Positions 1 to 8,596 of a stretch of DNA of 64,000 nt are shown here, one piece after another. The notes under the pieces are model-generated. The model was not told the origin of the DNA, ran no database searches, and was given only the letters and a program-made list of their open reading frames with translations. The stretch lies in assembly GCA_002343685.1 (NCBI GenBank), contig DDRS01000034.1, positions 115,223 through 179,222 on the forward strand, written 5' to 3'. Position 1 is the stretch's first letter, and every line of letters begins with the position of its first letter. This DNA is from Thiobacillus denitrificans. Lineage in GTDB: Bacteria > Pseudomonadota > Gammaproteobacteria > Burkholderiales > Thiobacillaceae. The translations under genes were made by a program, and so were the position numbers.

Positions 1-1706
1 CTGATCGAGGGCAGTTTTTCCAGCTGCACCAGGATATCGCCCTCGTCCATGGTGGGCATGAAGGTTTTGCCGATCAGCGGATAAACGCCGACCGCCGCCA
101 GCATCAATACGCCCGCAGTAACGTAGACGAACTTCGGCCGCGCCAGCGCGCGATCGAGCAGCGGCGTGTAAAGGCCTTGCGCCTTGCGCAGCAGCCACGG
201 ATCGGTGTGCGCGCCCTGCTTCAGCAATATCGAGGCCAGCACCGGGATCACGCTGAGCGCCAGCAACAGGGATGCCGCCAGGGCGAACACGATGGTCAGC
301 GCGACCGGCGCGAACAGCTTGCCTTCCAGGCCTTGCAAGGTCAGCAGCGGCAGGAACACGATGGCAATGATGGCGATGCCCGAGGTCACCGGGCGGGCGA
401 CCTCCTGGGTCGCCCACAGTACACGCTGCAGCGGCGTTTCGCTGGTGTCTTCCGGGTCGTGCGCCAGATGCGCGACAACGTTCTCGACCACCACCACCGC
501 CGCATCGACCAGCAGGCCGATCGCGATGGCCAGTCCGCCCAGGCTCATCAGGTTGGCCGACAGCCCGAACTGACGCATCAGCACAAACGTCGCCAGCACG
601 GACAGCGGCAGGATCAAGGCCACCACAATGGCCGCGCGCAGGTTGCCGAGAAACAGCAGCAGCAGGATGACCACCAGCACCGCCGCCTCGAGCAGCGCCT
701 TGCTCACCGTGCCGACGGCGCGATCGACCAGTTGCGCGCGATCGTAGAACGGCGAAATCGTCACCCCCTTGGGCAGCGTGGCCTGGATATCTGCGAGCTT
801 GGCCTTGACGTTCTTGATGAGCTCGCCCGCATTGACGCCTTTCAGGCCGATGACCAGGCCTTCCACGGCCTCGCCCTTGCCGTTTTGCGTCACGGCGCCG
901 TAACGAGTCATCTCACCCAGTTCCACGCGTGCGACGTCGCCGACAGTGACGACCACGCCGCCCACTGTCTTGATGCCGATGTGTCGCAGATCCTCCAGCG
1001 AACCGATGCCGCCGTTGACGCGCACCACCCAGGTTTCCTCGCCTTCGTTGACGCGCCCGGCGCCGTCGTTGCGGGTGTTGCTTTCCAGCGCCTTGCGTAA
1101 TTCGTCGTAGGTGATGCCGCGCGCGGACAGTGCCGCTGGATCAGGGCTCACCGCGAAGGTGGCGACGCGGCCACCGAGCGAGTTCACGTCGGCCACGCCG
1201 GGGATCGCCCGCAACTGCGGACGCACCGTCCAGTCGAGCAGGGTGCGCTTCTCCGTCAGCGACAGCGGCCCTTCGAGGGTGAACATGAAGAGTTCCGACA
1301 GCGGCGTGGAAATCGGCGCCAGGCCGCCCGATACGTTGGCGGGCAGATCGCCCTTCACGTTGGCGAAGCGCTCCGCCATCTGCTGGCGTGCCCAGTAGAT
1401 GTCCGTGCCTTCGGCAAAATCGACGGTAATGTCGACCAGTGCGTTTTTCGACTGGCTACGCAGGATGGTCTGTTTCGGAATGCCCAGCAGTTCGGTTTCC
1501 ACCGGTTGGGCGATGCGCGACTCCACTTCTTCCGGCGTCATGCCCGGCGCCTTCAGGATCAGCTTGACCTGGGTGGTCGAGACATCGGGAAAGGCGTCGA
1601 TGGGAATCTGCTGGAACGCGCGCACGCCCAGCCCAGCCAGCACCAGTGCCAACGCGAGCACGAACCAGCGTCGCGCGAGCGCGGTTTCGATCAGGATATT
1701 CATCAT
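1..1706 (-). CDS. Heavy-metal efflux RND pump subunit (CusA/CzcA type), 3' end outside window
   Basis: Inner-membrane proton-driven pump of a tripartite metal efflux system. About 568 codons are inside the window and the C-terminal half is cut off by the left edge. The N-terminus (MMNILIETALARRWF) leads into a first membrane helix, then the periplasmic porter domain, then helices 2-5. In helix 4 I read AIG-x3-DAA-x3-VEN around the proton-relay Asp; this resembles the Cu/Ag branch of the HME-RND family more than the DFG-x3-DGA signature of CzcA, so monovalent copper or silver is the more likely substrate (inference). Two ATG codons are in tandem (1706 and 1703). The start lies 3 nt after the adaptor stop and the GGAGAG at the adaptor's end serves as ribosome binding site, so the two are co-translated. 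Confidence 0.93.
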   Translation of the reverse strand, partial: MMNILIETALARRWFVLALALVLAGLGVRAFQQIPIDAFPDVSTTQVKLILKAPGMTPEEVESRIAQPVETELLGIPKQTILRSQSKNALVDITVDFAEGTDIYWARQQMAERFANVKGDLPANVSGGLAPISTPLSELFMFTLEGPLSLTEKRTLLDWTVRPQLRAIPGVADVNSLGGRVATFAVSPDPAALSARGITYDELRKALESNTRNDGAGRVNEGEETWVVRVNGGIGSLEDLRHIGIKTVGGVVVTVGDVARVELGEMTRYGAVTQNGKGEAVEGLVIGLKGVNAGELIKNVKAKLADIQATLPKGVTISPFYDRAQLVDRAVGTVSKALLEAAVLVVILLLLFLGNLRAAIVVALILPLSVLATFVLMRQFGLSANLMSLGGLAIAIGLLVDAAVVVVENVVAHLAHDPEDTSETPLQRVLWATQEVARPVTSGIAIIAIVFLPLLTLQGLEGKLFAPVALTIVFALAASLLLALSVIPVLASILLKQGAHTDPWLLRKAQGLYTPLLDRALARPKFVYVTAGVLMLAAVGVYPLIGKTFMPTMDEGDILVQLEKLPSI

Positions 1707-1709
1707 GGA

Positions 1710-2783
1710 TTACTCTCCCAGCCATTGCGCCTTGAGCGCCGCCACACCCTTGGCGGCGACACGGCTGCCGGCAGCCAGGCCGGTCACTTCGGCCTGGCTG
1801 GCATTCTGGCGAATCAGCTGCACCGGCGTCGGCACGAAGCCTTGCGCGGTTTCGACAAACACGTAGGGCCGGCTGGCCTGCCACACCAGCGCGGCGGCCG
1901 GCACAATCAAGGTCTTGGCCGTCGGCTTGTCCTGCGAAGCCGACGGCCCGGCCAGGGCAACCTGAATCGACTGGCCAGGGCGCAGCAGCTTGTCGGGATC
2001 GACAAGGCTGGCGCGCGCCAGCACGCTTTGCGACGCATTGAGTTGCGGCAGCAGCGCGATGACGCGCCCGCTGGCCTTGCTGTCCGCCACCGTCACGGAT
2101 TGCCCGACCGCCACCTGGCGCGCCTGGATTGTCGACAACGGAATCTCCAGGGCCAGATTCGACAGATCCGCCACTTTCACCAGCGCCATGCCGGCATCCA
2201 CGCGCTGGCCCGGTTCGGCGACACTCTCCGTCACCACGCCGGCGATCGGCGCGGTCAGCGTGATCGAACTGCCCGTCACCTTGCCTGCGCCCATCATCGA
2301 CAATGCGGTCTGTGCCGCAACCAGGCTGGCATGCGCCGACTGGGCCTCGGAGCGGGTGGCGCGCAGGCGCGACTCCGCGATCAGGCCCTCGCTGAACAGT
2401 TTTTCGTCGCGCGCGGCATTACTGGTCGCCAGCTGCGATCTCAGCCGTGCCTGTGTCAGGGCATTCTGTGCTTCGGCCAGGCCGGTCATCGACAGGGTGA
2501 CGAGCGGGGCGCCGCGCTTGACCGTGTCGCCCGCCTGTACATGCAGCTGGGTGACCAGCCCGGCGCCAGCCGCCGCGGCCACGCGCACGCTGGCAGGCGG
2601 CAGGGTCACCCGCGCCGTATAGGTAAGCGCGGGACTGGTGTCTTGCGTGGCCGCAATGACGGTGACGATGCCAAGGTTCTTCTTCTGCGCTGCGGACAGG
2701 GGCAGGGTGTCGGCTGCGAAAGCCGGGGCGGCGCCGAGCAGCGCCAATACGAGAATACGGGTAGAAACATAACCAGCGATCAT
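1710..2783 (-). CDS. RND efflux periplasmic adaptor (CusB/CzcB family)
   Basis: Membrane-fusion protein of 357 aa that links the RND pump to an outer-membrane channel. It has a Sec signal peptide (about residues 1-23, ending AFA-AD), then a barrel-sandwich hybrid with a helical hairpin (about 85-160, rich in Ala/Gln), a lipoyl half (ITLTAPIAGVVTESVAEPG) and beta-barrel and membrane-proximal domains (VDPDKLLRPGQSIQV). It lacks the Met-rich N-terminal stretch expected of E. coli CusB and any His-rich tail, so the metal cannot be read from it. The outer-membrane partner is not adjacent; the TolC-like gene at 10884-12296 is the nearest candidate. Confidence 0.93.
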   Translation of the reverse strand: MIAGYVSTRILVLALLGAAPAFAADTLPLSAAQKKNLGIVTVIAATQDTSPALTYTARVTLPPASVRVAAAAGAGLVTQLHVQAGDTVKRGAPLVTLSMTGLAEAQNALTQARLRSQLATSNAARDEKLFSEGLIAESRLRATRSEAQSAHASLVAAQTALSMMGAGKVTGSSITLTAPIAGVVTESVAEPGQRVDAGMALVKVADLSNLALEIPLSTIQARQVAVGQSVTVADSKASGRVIALLPQLNASQSVLARASLVDPDKLLRPGQSIQVALAGPSASQDKPTAKTLIVPAAALVWQASRPYVFVETAQGFVPTPVQLIRQNASQAEVTGLAAGSRVAAKGVAALKAQWLGE

Positions 2784-2845
2784 GCTTGATCTCCATGAGC
2801 AAGAAATTCGGGCAGGCGCACAGGCAGGTGCGCCGCGTGGAACGA

Positions 2846-3235
2846 TCAGCGGCGCGGCGGCGCCAGCGCGTGCGGCAGGGCGTGATCGGGGAGGATGGCC
2901 TGCAACGGAGTGACGCCGGGCCAGGCAGGGCTCAGCCTGGCTGCGGTTGCCGCTGACGGCGGAAGCGCCGGTACCGGGTATGACACATCGGCATCCGACA
3001 CAAACAGCACGGCCTGCCGCAACGATCGTATGCCCTGTGCCACCTCGATCTCCGCGCCCTGCTCCCTGTTCTCAGCCAAGTGATAGGCCGCGTCGCCGGG
3101 CGCAGCCGCATACCCATGCAGCCAGCCTGCATGGCTCGCTTGCGCCGGTCCTGCATGGGCATGGACGAACGGCGTCATCGCCTGCAAGGCGATGACCAAC
3201 CAGAGCATCAACAGGCGAGGAAATCGGTTCGGCAC
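2846..3235 (-). CDS. Small secreted protein ahead of the RND efflux genes
   Basis: About 129 aa with a hydrophobic N-terminal signal (LLMLWLVIALQAMTPFVHA) followed by a short His-containing mature N-terminus (HAHAG) and a Pro-rich C-terminus. No family recognised with confidence. Small signal-bearing proteins at the head of czc/cus operons (CzcI-like) are a known pattern, which suggests a periplasmic accessory or regulatory role here, but this is context only. The start is uncertain: the frame is open to a TTG at 3259, but a TATAAT hexamer at 3262-3267 would place transcription start downstream of that codon, so I chose GTG 3235; ATG 3208 is the alternative. None has a clear ribosome binding site. 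It is separated from the adaptor gene by 62 nt. Confidence 0.6.
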   Translation of the reverse strand: MPNRFPRLLMLWLVIALQAMTPFVHAHAGPAQASHAGWLHGYAAAPGDAAYHLAENREQGAEIEVAQGIRSLRQAVLFVSDADVSYPVPALPPSAATAARLSPAWPGVTPLQAILPDHALPHALAPPRR

Positions 3236-3261
3236 GGGTCGAAATGGAAAGCGTCGCAAAA

Positions 3262-3267
3262 ATTATA
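3262..3267 (-). promoter_or_regulatory. Candidate -10 hexamer (TATAAT) for the RND efflux operon
   Basis: A perfect TATAAT on the minus strand, about 27 nt upstream of the GTG chosen as start of the small secreted protein. At 17-bp spacing the -35 position reads GTGCCG, which is poor, so activation by a regulator is plausible. Confidence 0.45.
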
Positions 3268-3326
3268 TGGATAAGCGTCGGCACCGGCACATTCACCAGG
3301 CTCGATGCGCATCCTGCCGGTGAATT

Positions 3327-3343
3327 CTTAAGACCGCCTTAAG
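3327..3343. promoter_or_regulatory. CTTAAG-N5-CTTAAG direct repeat (QseB/PmrA-type box)
   Basis: CTTAAG-ACCGC-CTTAAG on the plus strand; because CTTAAG is palindromic it reads the same way on the minus strand. Two half-sites 11 bp apart match the binding pattern known for OmpR-type regulators of the PmrA/BasR/QseB group. It lies about 60 bp upstream of the -10 hexamer of the RND efflux operon. A related box precedes the operon that encodes a QseB-like regulator (4894-4910). Confidence 0.6.
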
Positions 3344-3395
3344 TGGCTGTCCGTCGCGCCTAGCAGGGCGGTTGTCCCATTTCGGACGAAGGCTT

Positions 3396-4730
3396 TCAGC
3401 GCATCTGAAACATTTCCTGGTGAAAACCATCCGGCGCCAGGCCATGGGCAACGAAATCGTCCCGTATGGCCTGGCCAAATCCCGGCGGACCGCAGAACCA
3501 GATGCTCGCCGACTGCCATTGCGGCACGGCTGCGCGAATGCGGTCGGCATCAAGCCGTCCATCTTTCCCGCTGACCAGCACATGCAGGCGTACACGGGCC
3601 GCCTGGGCATCGGCCGTGAGCTTGTCGATGGCGGCCTCTTCGAAATCCGCCGTCGGATGGAACAGGTCGATCTCCTGTTCGCCGGGCGTGCGCGCCAGCT
3701 GCTTCATGCGGGCGATGAAGGGAGTGATGCCGATGCCGGCGCCGATCCAGATCTGGCGCGAGCGCCCGTCGCGGAAATCGAAGCAGCCATAAGGTCCTTC
3801 CACCGTGACGGGCGCCCCGACCTTCAAGCGATCGTGCAGCTTGCTGGTATGGTCGCCAAGCGCCTTGGTAATGAAGACGATGCGGCGGTCATCGGCATCC
3901 CAGGCCGATGCAATCGTGTACGGATGGGCGCCTTCGCTTTTTCTGGACGTGACGAAGGCAAACTGCCCGGCATTGTGGCCAGGCCAGCCGCTTTCCAGGC
4001 GGATGGCCGTTTCGAGTACGCGCAATTCCGGATAATAGATGAGCGATTCGATCGTGCCCTGCACTCTGCGGTCGACGCCGACACGGCGCAACAGGACAAG
4101 CAGTGCCGCCACGGTGCCGCCCAGCATCAACAGGGCCATGACCCACCCGACTGGCTGCGACCAGTAGGCAAACTTGAGCAGCACGACGGAGTGATAAACC
4201 AGTATCAGATAAACCACCGCCAGCCATCTGTGCGTCTTGGTGAATAAGTGGTAGGGAAAGCGCCTGACCAGCGCCAGAACGATCAGCACCACCGCGGCAT
4301 AAAACGCCCATTCGCCCAGCGATTCAGCCAGCCCGCGCTGGCTGCGCAGCCAGCTCTCGGCCGGGCCCAGCATCTGGCCCGCAGCCGACTTGCGCGCAGG
4401 CCTGCTCAGCCACCCCCAGCCCACCATCCACTTGGTTCCCTGTGCCCACCACCAATGAATGCAGGAAAACACCAGTCCGGTGATTCCCAGCCATTTATGC
4501 AGGCGATACATCTTGTCGAGCCCGTCCAGAGGAGGCTCCAGCCATTTCGGCCGCGTGGCCAGCAGCATGGCGACGCTCATGGCTCCCATGCCGATGACGC
4601 CGGTGTATTGCATCAGCACGGTGCGGAGCGAGAAATAGGTGAATGGGTCGGGCACCCACGTGTCGGCCAGCAGCCACAGCGCCGTCAGCGCCAGCAGTAG
4701 CGCCCAGAAACCCAGCTTGATGTTCTTCAT
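3396..4730 (-). CDS. Ferric-reductase-like transmembrane flavoprotein (FAD/NAD(P)H type)
   Basis: 444 aa. The N-terminal half has about six membrane helices of the ferric-reductase/NOX type, with candidate haem-ligand histidines in successive helices (KMYRLHKWLGITG, CIHWWWAQ, KTHRWLAVVYLILVYHSVV). The cytosolic half is a ferredoxin-reductase fold: HNAGQFAFVTS and HPYTIAS for FAD, IGAGIGITPFIARMK for NAD(P)H, and a terminal CGPPGFG followed by an aromatic-containing C-terminus. It would pass electrons from NAD(P)H via FAD and haem across the membrane; the acceptor (Fe3+, Cu2+, oxygen or a cytochrome) cannot be told. I chose ATG 4730 because it begins the first helix (MKNIKLGFWALLL); the frame is open further upstream to 4793. 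It is divergent from the cytochrome b561 operon. Confidence 0.85.
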   Translation of the reverse strand: MKNIKLGFWALLLALTALWLLADTWVPDPFTYFSLRTVLMQYTGVIGMGAMSVAMLLATRPKWLEPPLDGLDKMYRLHKWLGITGLVFSCIHWWWAQGTKWMVGWGWLSRPARKSAAGQMLGPAESWLRSQRGLAESLGEWAFYAAVVLIVLALVRRFPYHLFTKTHRWLAVVYLILVYHSVVLLKFAYWSQPVGWVMALLMLGGTVAALLVLLRRVGVDRRVQGTIESLIYYPELRVLETAIRLESGWPGHNAGQFAFVTSRKSEGAHPYTIASAWDADDRRIVFITKALGDHTSKLHDRLKVGAPVTVEGPYGCFDFRDGRSRQIWIGAGIGITPFIARMKQLARTPGEQEIDLFHPTADFEEAAIDKLTADAQAARVRLHVLVSGKDGRLDADRIRAAVPQWQSASIWFCGPPGFGQAIRDDFVAHGLAPDGFHQEMFQMR

Positions 4731-4893
4731 GCCCAAATCTCGATCGGTTATTGAAAATGGCCCCACGACGCGACTCAAAGCGCTCATGGACACGGCAGCG
4801 TGTTTCCCGGCACGCTGCCAGAATAACGTTTACGCACACATTTGAAAAAGGGAATCCATATGGCGAGCCCGGCTTGCCAAATAAATGCCGTCT

Positions 4894-4910
4894 CTTAAGG
4901 TGCCCCTAAG
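4894..4910. promoter_or_regulatory. CTTAAG-N5-CCTAAG direct repeat upstream of the cytochrome/two-component operon
   Basis: CTTAAG-GTGCC-CCTAAG, one mismatch from the perfect repeat at 3327-3343. It overlaps the expected -35 region of a promoter whose -10 reads TACAGT (4921-4926), the typical position for PmrA/QseB-type activation. The operon it precedes ends in a QseB-like response regulator and kinase, so autoregulation is likely. Confidence 0.6.
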
Positions 4911-4920
4911 CTGACGCGCC

Positions 4921-4926
4921 TACAGT
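4921..4926 (+). promoter_or_regulatory. Candidate -10 (TACAGT) of the cytochrome b561 operon
   Basis: TACAGT lies 10 nt after the direct-repeat box and 29 nt before the ATG at 4956. There is no good -35, consistent with activator dependence. CTGAGGAGA upstream of the ATG is the ribosome binding site. Confidence 0.45.
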
Positions 4927-4955
4927 CTGCTGCATTCCCCTCTGAGGAGACTGTC

Positions 4956-5579
4956 ATGTCACATGCCGCCACCCATCCGCACCGCGTGTTCGACCCCCTG
5001 CTGCGCCTGCTGCACTGGGTTATTGCGCTGTCCATCGTATCGCTCATCGCCACCAGCCAGCTGGCCGACTGGTTCGAACACGGGCCATATGAAAAGACGC
5101 TCTGGAATCTGCACATTCTCATCGGCTACACCCTGACGGCGGGCCTGCTGACACGCCTGCTGTGGAGTCTGGCTGGCCCGGCCAGCGCGCGTTGGCGCGA
5201 CCTGTGGCATCCCGCCGTGTGGAAGGACAGCGTCAGGAATTTGCGCCTGCCCAAGACCCACCGCGCCGGGCATGATCCGATCGCCAGCCTGGGCTATCTG
5301 TTCGCCTACGGCGTAATGGCGCTGATGGTCGTCACCGGACTGGGGCTGGCTGCCAGCGAGTTCCAGACGGGCCCGCTCGCCGGCTGGCTGGGCAATGTGA
5401 CGTGGCTGGAGGATGTGCTGGGCGAACCGCACGAATTTGGATTCGGCCTGATGCTCGGCTTCATCGGTCTGCATCTGGCTGCGTTGGTGTTTCACCAATG
5501 GCGCGGCGAACGGGTGGCTCAAAGCATGGTGACCGGCAAACAATACCTCGGCGCAGGAAACGAGGTGCAGCATGATTAA
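4956..5579 (+). CDS. Cytochrome b561-type di-haem membrane protein
   Basis: 207 aa, four membrane helices, of the Ni/Fe-hydrogenase b-type/b561 family. Haem-ligand histidines are visible in LLRLLHWVIAL, WNLHILIGYTL, EPHEFGFGLMLGFIGLHLAALVFHQW. It would exchange electrons between quinol and the periplasmic cytochromes encoded next. Cytochrome b561, SHP (DUF1924) and a dihaem cytochrome c form a recurring gene set known from Rhodobacter and Shewanella, and the same order is seen here. A good ribosome binding site (GAGGAGA) precedes the ATG. Its end overlaps the next gene by 8 nt. Confidence 0.92.
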   Translation: MSHAATHPHRVFDPLLRLLHWVIALSIVSLIATSQLADWFEHGPYEKTLWNLHILIGYTLTAGLLTRLLWSLAGPASARWRDLWHPAVWKDSVRNLRLPKTHRAGHDPIASLGYLFAYGVMALMVVTGLGLAASEFQTGPLAGWLGNVTWLEDVLGEPHEFGFGLMLGFIGLHLAALVFHQWRGERVAQSMVTGKQYLGAGNEVQHD

Positions 5580-5982
5580 GCACCTTCTCTACGGTGGCCT
5601 GGCGGTACTCGGCATGGCCTCCGCCGTGGCGGCGGCCGACAGCCCTGCCAGCCTGATGGCGCAGTACGCGCAGCAGGCAGGCGTGCCGATATCCGGCTTG
5701 TCCGCCTCGCGTGGCGCGGCCTTGTATCGCACCGAGCACCCGGGCCGCAATGGTGAGGCCGTGAGTTGCGCCGGCTGCCATACCGCCAACCCGACCCAGG
5801 CCGGGCGCACCCGTGTCGGCAAGCGCATCGAGCCGCTGGCGCCGGCCGCCAATCCGCAGCGTTTCACCGATGCGGCCAAGGTCGAGAAATGGTTCCGGCG
5901 CAACTGCCAGGACGTTCTGCAACGCGAATGCAGCGCGCAGGAAAAAGGCGATTTCATCGCCTGGCTGAGCCAGGCCCGATAA
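5572..5982 (+). CDS. DUF1924 / sphaeroides haem protein (SHP)-like cytochrome c
   Basis: 136 aa with a Sec signal peptide (cleavage near ASAVAAA-DS, about residue 22) and one haem c motif CAGCH at residues 66-70. Length, motif position and neighbours match the DUF1924/SHP family; the founding SHP is a mono-haem c protein that binds oxygen and other small ligands. It is expected to be periplasmic and to take electrons from the dihaem cytochrome encoded downstream. It starts inside the last codons of the b561 gene (8-nt overlap), pointing to translational coupling. Physiological substrate unknown. Confidence 0.9.
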   Translation: MIKHLLYGGLAVLGMASAVAAADSPASLMAQYAQQAGVPISGLSASRGAALYRTEHPGRNGEAVSCAGCHTANPTQAGRTRVGKRIEPLAPAANPQRFTDAAKVEKWFRRNCQDVLQRECSAQEKGDFIAWLSQAR

Positions 5983-5992
5983 GGAGTACACC

Positions 5993-6523
5993 ATGAACTA
6001 TCTATTGCGCGGAATCGGAGTCGTCGCGGCGGTCGGCGTGTTCAGCCTGTTGGCGTTTTCGCTGCCTTCAGGCGATGCACATGGCGATGGCGGCGGCAAT
6101 GTCCTGCCGCGGACGACCAACAAGGCCTGGCAACAGGAATGCGCAAGTTGCCATATCGCCTATTCGCCGGCTTTCCTGCCGAAGGCATCGTGGCGCCGTC
6201 TGATGGGCGGGCTCGATCAGCACTTCGGGGAAAACGCCAGCCTTGATCCGGCAACCCAGGCTGATATCCTGCGATTCTTGGAAGCCAACGCAGCCGACAG
6301 CGGCACCAGCCGGATGGGCAGCCGGGTGATGCAAAGCATGGGGACCAACCAGGCGCCGTCCCGCATCACCGAAACCCGCTGGTTCGTGCGCAAGCACGAT
6401 GAGGTGTCGAAGTCGGTGTGGTCGCGCAAATCGATCGGTTCCGCCGCCAATTGTGCCGCGTGCCATCGCCAGGCGGAGCAGGGTGTGTTCGACGAGGACA
6501 CGGTCAGAATTCCGAAACAATGA
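5993..6523 (+). CDS. Dihaem cytochrome c (DHC family)
   Basis: 176 aa. An N-terminal hydrophobic segment (about 5-26) acts as signal or membrane anchor. The two haem motifs are CASCH (50-54) and CAACH (154-158), the spacing expected for the DHC family that partners with SHP. Its probable role is electron carrier between cytochrome b561 and the SHP-like protein. It lies 10 nt after the previous gene with GGAG before the ATG, and 20 nt before the response regulator, so it belongs to the same transcript. Confidence 0.92.
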   Translation: MNYLLRGIGVVAAVGVFSLLAFSLPSGDAHGDGGGNVLPRTTNKAWQQECASCHIAYSPAFLPKASWRRLMGGLDQHFGENASLDPATQADILRFLEANAADSGTSRMGSRVMQSMGTNQAPSRITETRWFVRKHDEVSKSVWSRKSIGSAANCAACHRQAEQGVFDEDTVRIPKQ

Positions 6524-6543
6524 CCCGAGGATGAACCGGAACG

Positions 6544-7212
6544 ATGCGCATATTGTTGGTGGAAGATGACCGCATGCTGGGCGACGGCCTCCAGGCCGGG
6601 CTGACCCAGGCGGGTTATGCCGTCGACTGGCTGCGCGACGGCGAGGCGGCGGTGTCGGCCCTGTCCACCGAATCGTTTGCAGCCGTGGTGCTCGACCTGG
6701 GACTGCCGAAACGCGACGGCCTGTCGGTGCTGCAATGGCTGCGCGGGCGCCATGACGCCACGCCGGTACTGATTCTGACCGCGCGCGACCAGCTGGAGGA
6801 CAAGGTACGCGGGCTCGATCTCGGCGCCGACGACTATGTGTTGAAGCCGTTCGACCTCGACGAGATTGCCGCCCGCCTGCGCGCGTTGGTGCGGCGCGCC
6901 CATGGCCGCCCGGAGCCTGTGCTCACCGCCGGCGAGATCGAGCTCAACCCGGCGGCGCGCAGCGTGACGCGCGCCGGCCAGGCCGTCGAACTGACCCCGC
7001 GCGAATTCGACCTGCTGCACCTGCTGCTGGAAAACACCGACCGGGTACTGACACGCCGCACGCTGGAAGAACAGCTCTACACCTGGAACGAAGCCGTCGA
7101 CAGCAATGCGCTCGAAGTCCACATCCACCACCTGCGGCGCAAGCTCGGCAACGACCTGATCCGTACTGTACGCGGCGTCGGCTACATGGTGCCGGCAGGC
7201 ACGACGCCATGA
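6544..7212 (+). CDS. OmpR-family response regulator (QseB/PmrA-like)
   Basis: 222 aa. The receiver domain (1-115) has the acidic pair E7/D8-D9, phosphoacceptor D51 (VVLDLGLPKRDG) and K101 region (DDYVLKPFDLDE). The C-terminal winged helix (about 125-220) has LTPREFDLLHLLL and VHIHHLRRKLG-IRTVRGVGYM, typical of QseB/TctD/PmrA regulators. Regulators of this group bind CTTAAG-like direct repeats, and two such repeats occur nearby (3327-3343 and 4894-4910). The stop overlaps the kinase start by 4 nt (ATGA). Confidence 0.93.
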   Translation: MRILLVEDDRMLGDGLQAGLTQAGYAVDWLRDGEAAVSALSTESFAAVVLDLGLPKRDGLSVLQWLRGRHDATPVLILTARDQLEDKVRGLDLGADDYVLKPFDLDEIAARLRALVRRAHGRPEPVLTAGEIELNPAARSVTRAGQAVELTPREFDLLHLLLENTDRVLTRRTLEEQLYTWNEAVDSNALEVHIHHLRRKLGNDLIRTVRGVGYMVPAGTTP

Positions 7213-8579
7213 GCCGGCCGTATTCCCTGCGCCGGCGGCTGGTGTGGCTGCTGACCGGCTCGGTGGCGGCGATCTGGCTGCTGTCCGCGCTGGTGGTGTA
7301 TCAACGCGCACACCATGAAGCGGACGAATTGCTCGACGGCCAGCTGACGCAGGTCGCCGACACCTTGCTGGCGATCGTGGCGGCCGGCGAAGTCGAGCAT
7401 TTTGCGAAGGAACTCCAGGATCACAGCCACCACAATCCGGTGCCCATCGCATTCGAGGTGTGGCACGACGATGACGGACGGATGCTGCGTCTGGTCACGT
7501 CCATGGGCCACGCCGGGTTTGAATCCGGGATCGGACCGGGATTCAGCGAACGCCAGTACGAGGGCGCACGCTGGCGATTCTATGCGGTGCAGGATTCCGA
7601 CGCGGAATATCGGGTCGTCGTCGGCCAGGCCCACGCGGCACGCGAAGGCCTGGCGCGCGAGATCGGCCTGTCGCTGCTGATTCCCGCCGCGCTGGCGCTG
7701 CCGCTGATGGCGCTGGCGGTCTGGTGGGGTATCGGCCGCAACCTGCAGCCGGTGGATACGGTGGCGCACCAGGTCGGCGCGCTCGATGCGCAGGCCCTGA
7801 CGCCACTCGACGAATCGCCCGCCCTTCCCGAGGAAATTGCGCCGCTGCGCACCGCGCTCAATGCGTTGATCCGGCGCGTCAACGAAGCCTTCGAAAACGA
7901 GCGCCGCTTCACCGCGGATGCCGCGCACGAATTGCGCACGCCGCTGGCGGCCTTGAAAGTGCAAACACAGGTCGCGCTGCGTGCGCAAACGGCTGACAGC
8001 CAGCAGCACGCGCTGGCGCAGGTGATCGCCGGCGTGGACCGGATGACGCACCTAGTCGAGCAATTGCTGACGCTGGCGCGCGTCGATCCGGCTACGCAGG
8101 GCAATCCGCCCGCACCGCTGGATCCCGCAGAAATCGTGGCGGCAGTGTGCGAAGAGCTTTTGCCGCACGCGCAACGCCATGGGCAAACCCTGACGGTCGA
8201 TGCGGCAGCGGGATGCCGTATCGCCATCACGGCGGCGTGGCTCCAGATCGCGGTCCGCAACCTGCTCGACAATGCCGTGCACTATGCGGGGGAGAACGCG
8301 CGGATCGACGTGCGCATCGCGCATCGCGAAACCGGCTGTGCCATCACCGTTGCCGACGATGGCCCGGGCGTCGCTCCCGCATTGCGGTCGCAACTCAGTG
8401 CCCGCTTCGTGCGCGGCGAAGTCGAGACCGAAGGATGCGGCCTCGGTCTTTCCATTGTCGCGCGCATTGCGGCACTCTCGCACGCCCAGCTTGAACTGGG
8501 GGACGGACTGCCGCGCGCGGATGGCGGCCATGGTTTCGCGGCCACGCTACGCTTCAACGCAACGGCCGTTCCCGCCTAA
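7209..8579 (+). CDS. Sensor histidine kinase (QseC/PmrB-like)
   Basis: 456 aa. First membrane helix about 10-30, periplasmic sensor about 32-150 with several His and acidic residues (HEADE, HFAKELQDHSHHN, DDDG), second helix about 153-174, a HAMP-like linker, and the dimerisation/phosphoacceptor box FTADAAHELRTPL with His240. The ATPase domain shows NLLDNAVHYAG (N box), DDGPGVAP (G1) and GCGLGLSIVARIA (G2). The His/acid-rich sensor and the metal genes on both sides suggest metal or redox sensing, which is inference. The gene ends 17 nt from the convergent gene at 8597; I see no terminator between them. Confidence 0.93.
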   Translation: MSRPYSLRRRLVWLLTGSVAAIWLLSALVVYQRAHHEADELLDGQLTQVADTLLAIVAAGEVEHFAKELQDHSHHNPVPIAFEVWHDDDGRMLRLVTSMGHAGFESGIGPGFSERQYEGARWRFYAVQDSDAEYRVVVGQAHAAREGLAREIGLSLLIPAALALPLMALAVWWGIGRNLQPVDTVAHQVGALDAQALTPLDESPALPEEIAPLRTALNALIRRVNEAFENERRFTADAAHELRTPLAALKVQTQVALRAQTADSQQHALAQVIAGVDRMTHLVEQLLTLARVDPATQGNPPAPLDPAEIVAAVCEELLPHAQRHGQTLTVDAAAGCRIAITAAWLQIAVRNLLDNAVHYAGENARIDVRIAHRETGCAITVADDGPGVAPALRSQLSARFVRGEVETEGCGLGLSIVARIAALSHAQLELGDGLPRADGGHGFAATLRFNATAVPA

Positions 8580-8596
8580 CTGCGCGGGGCAACCCG

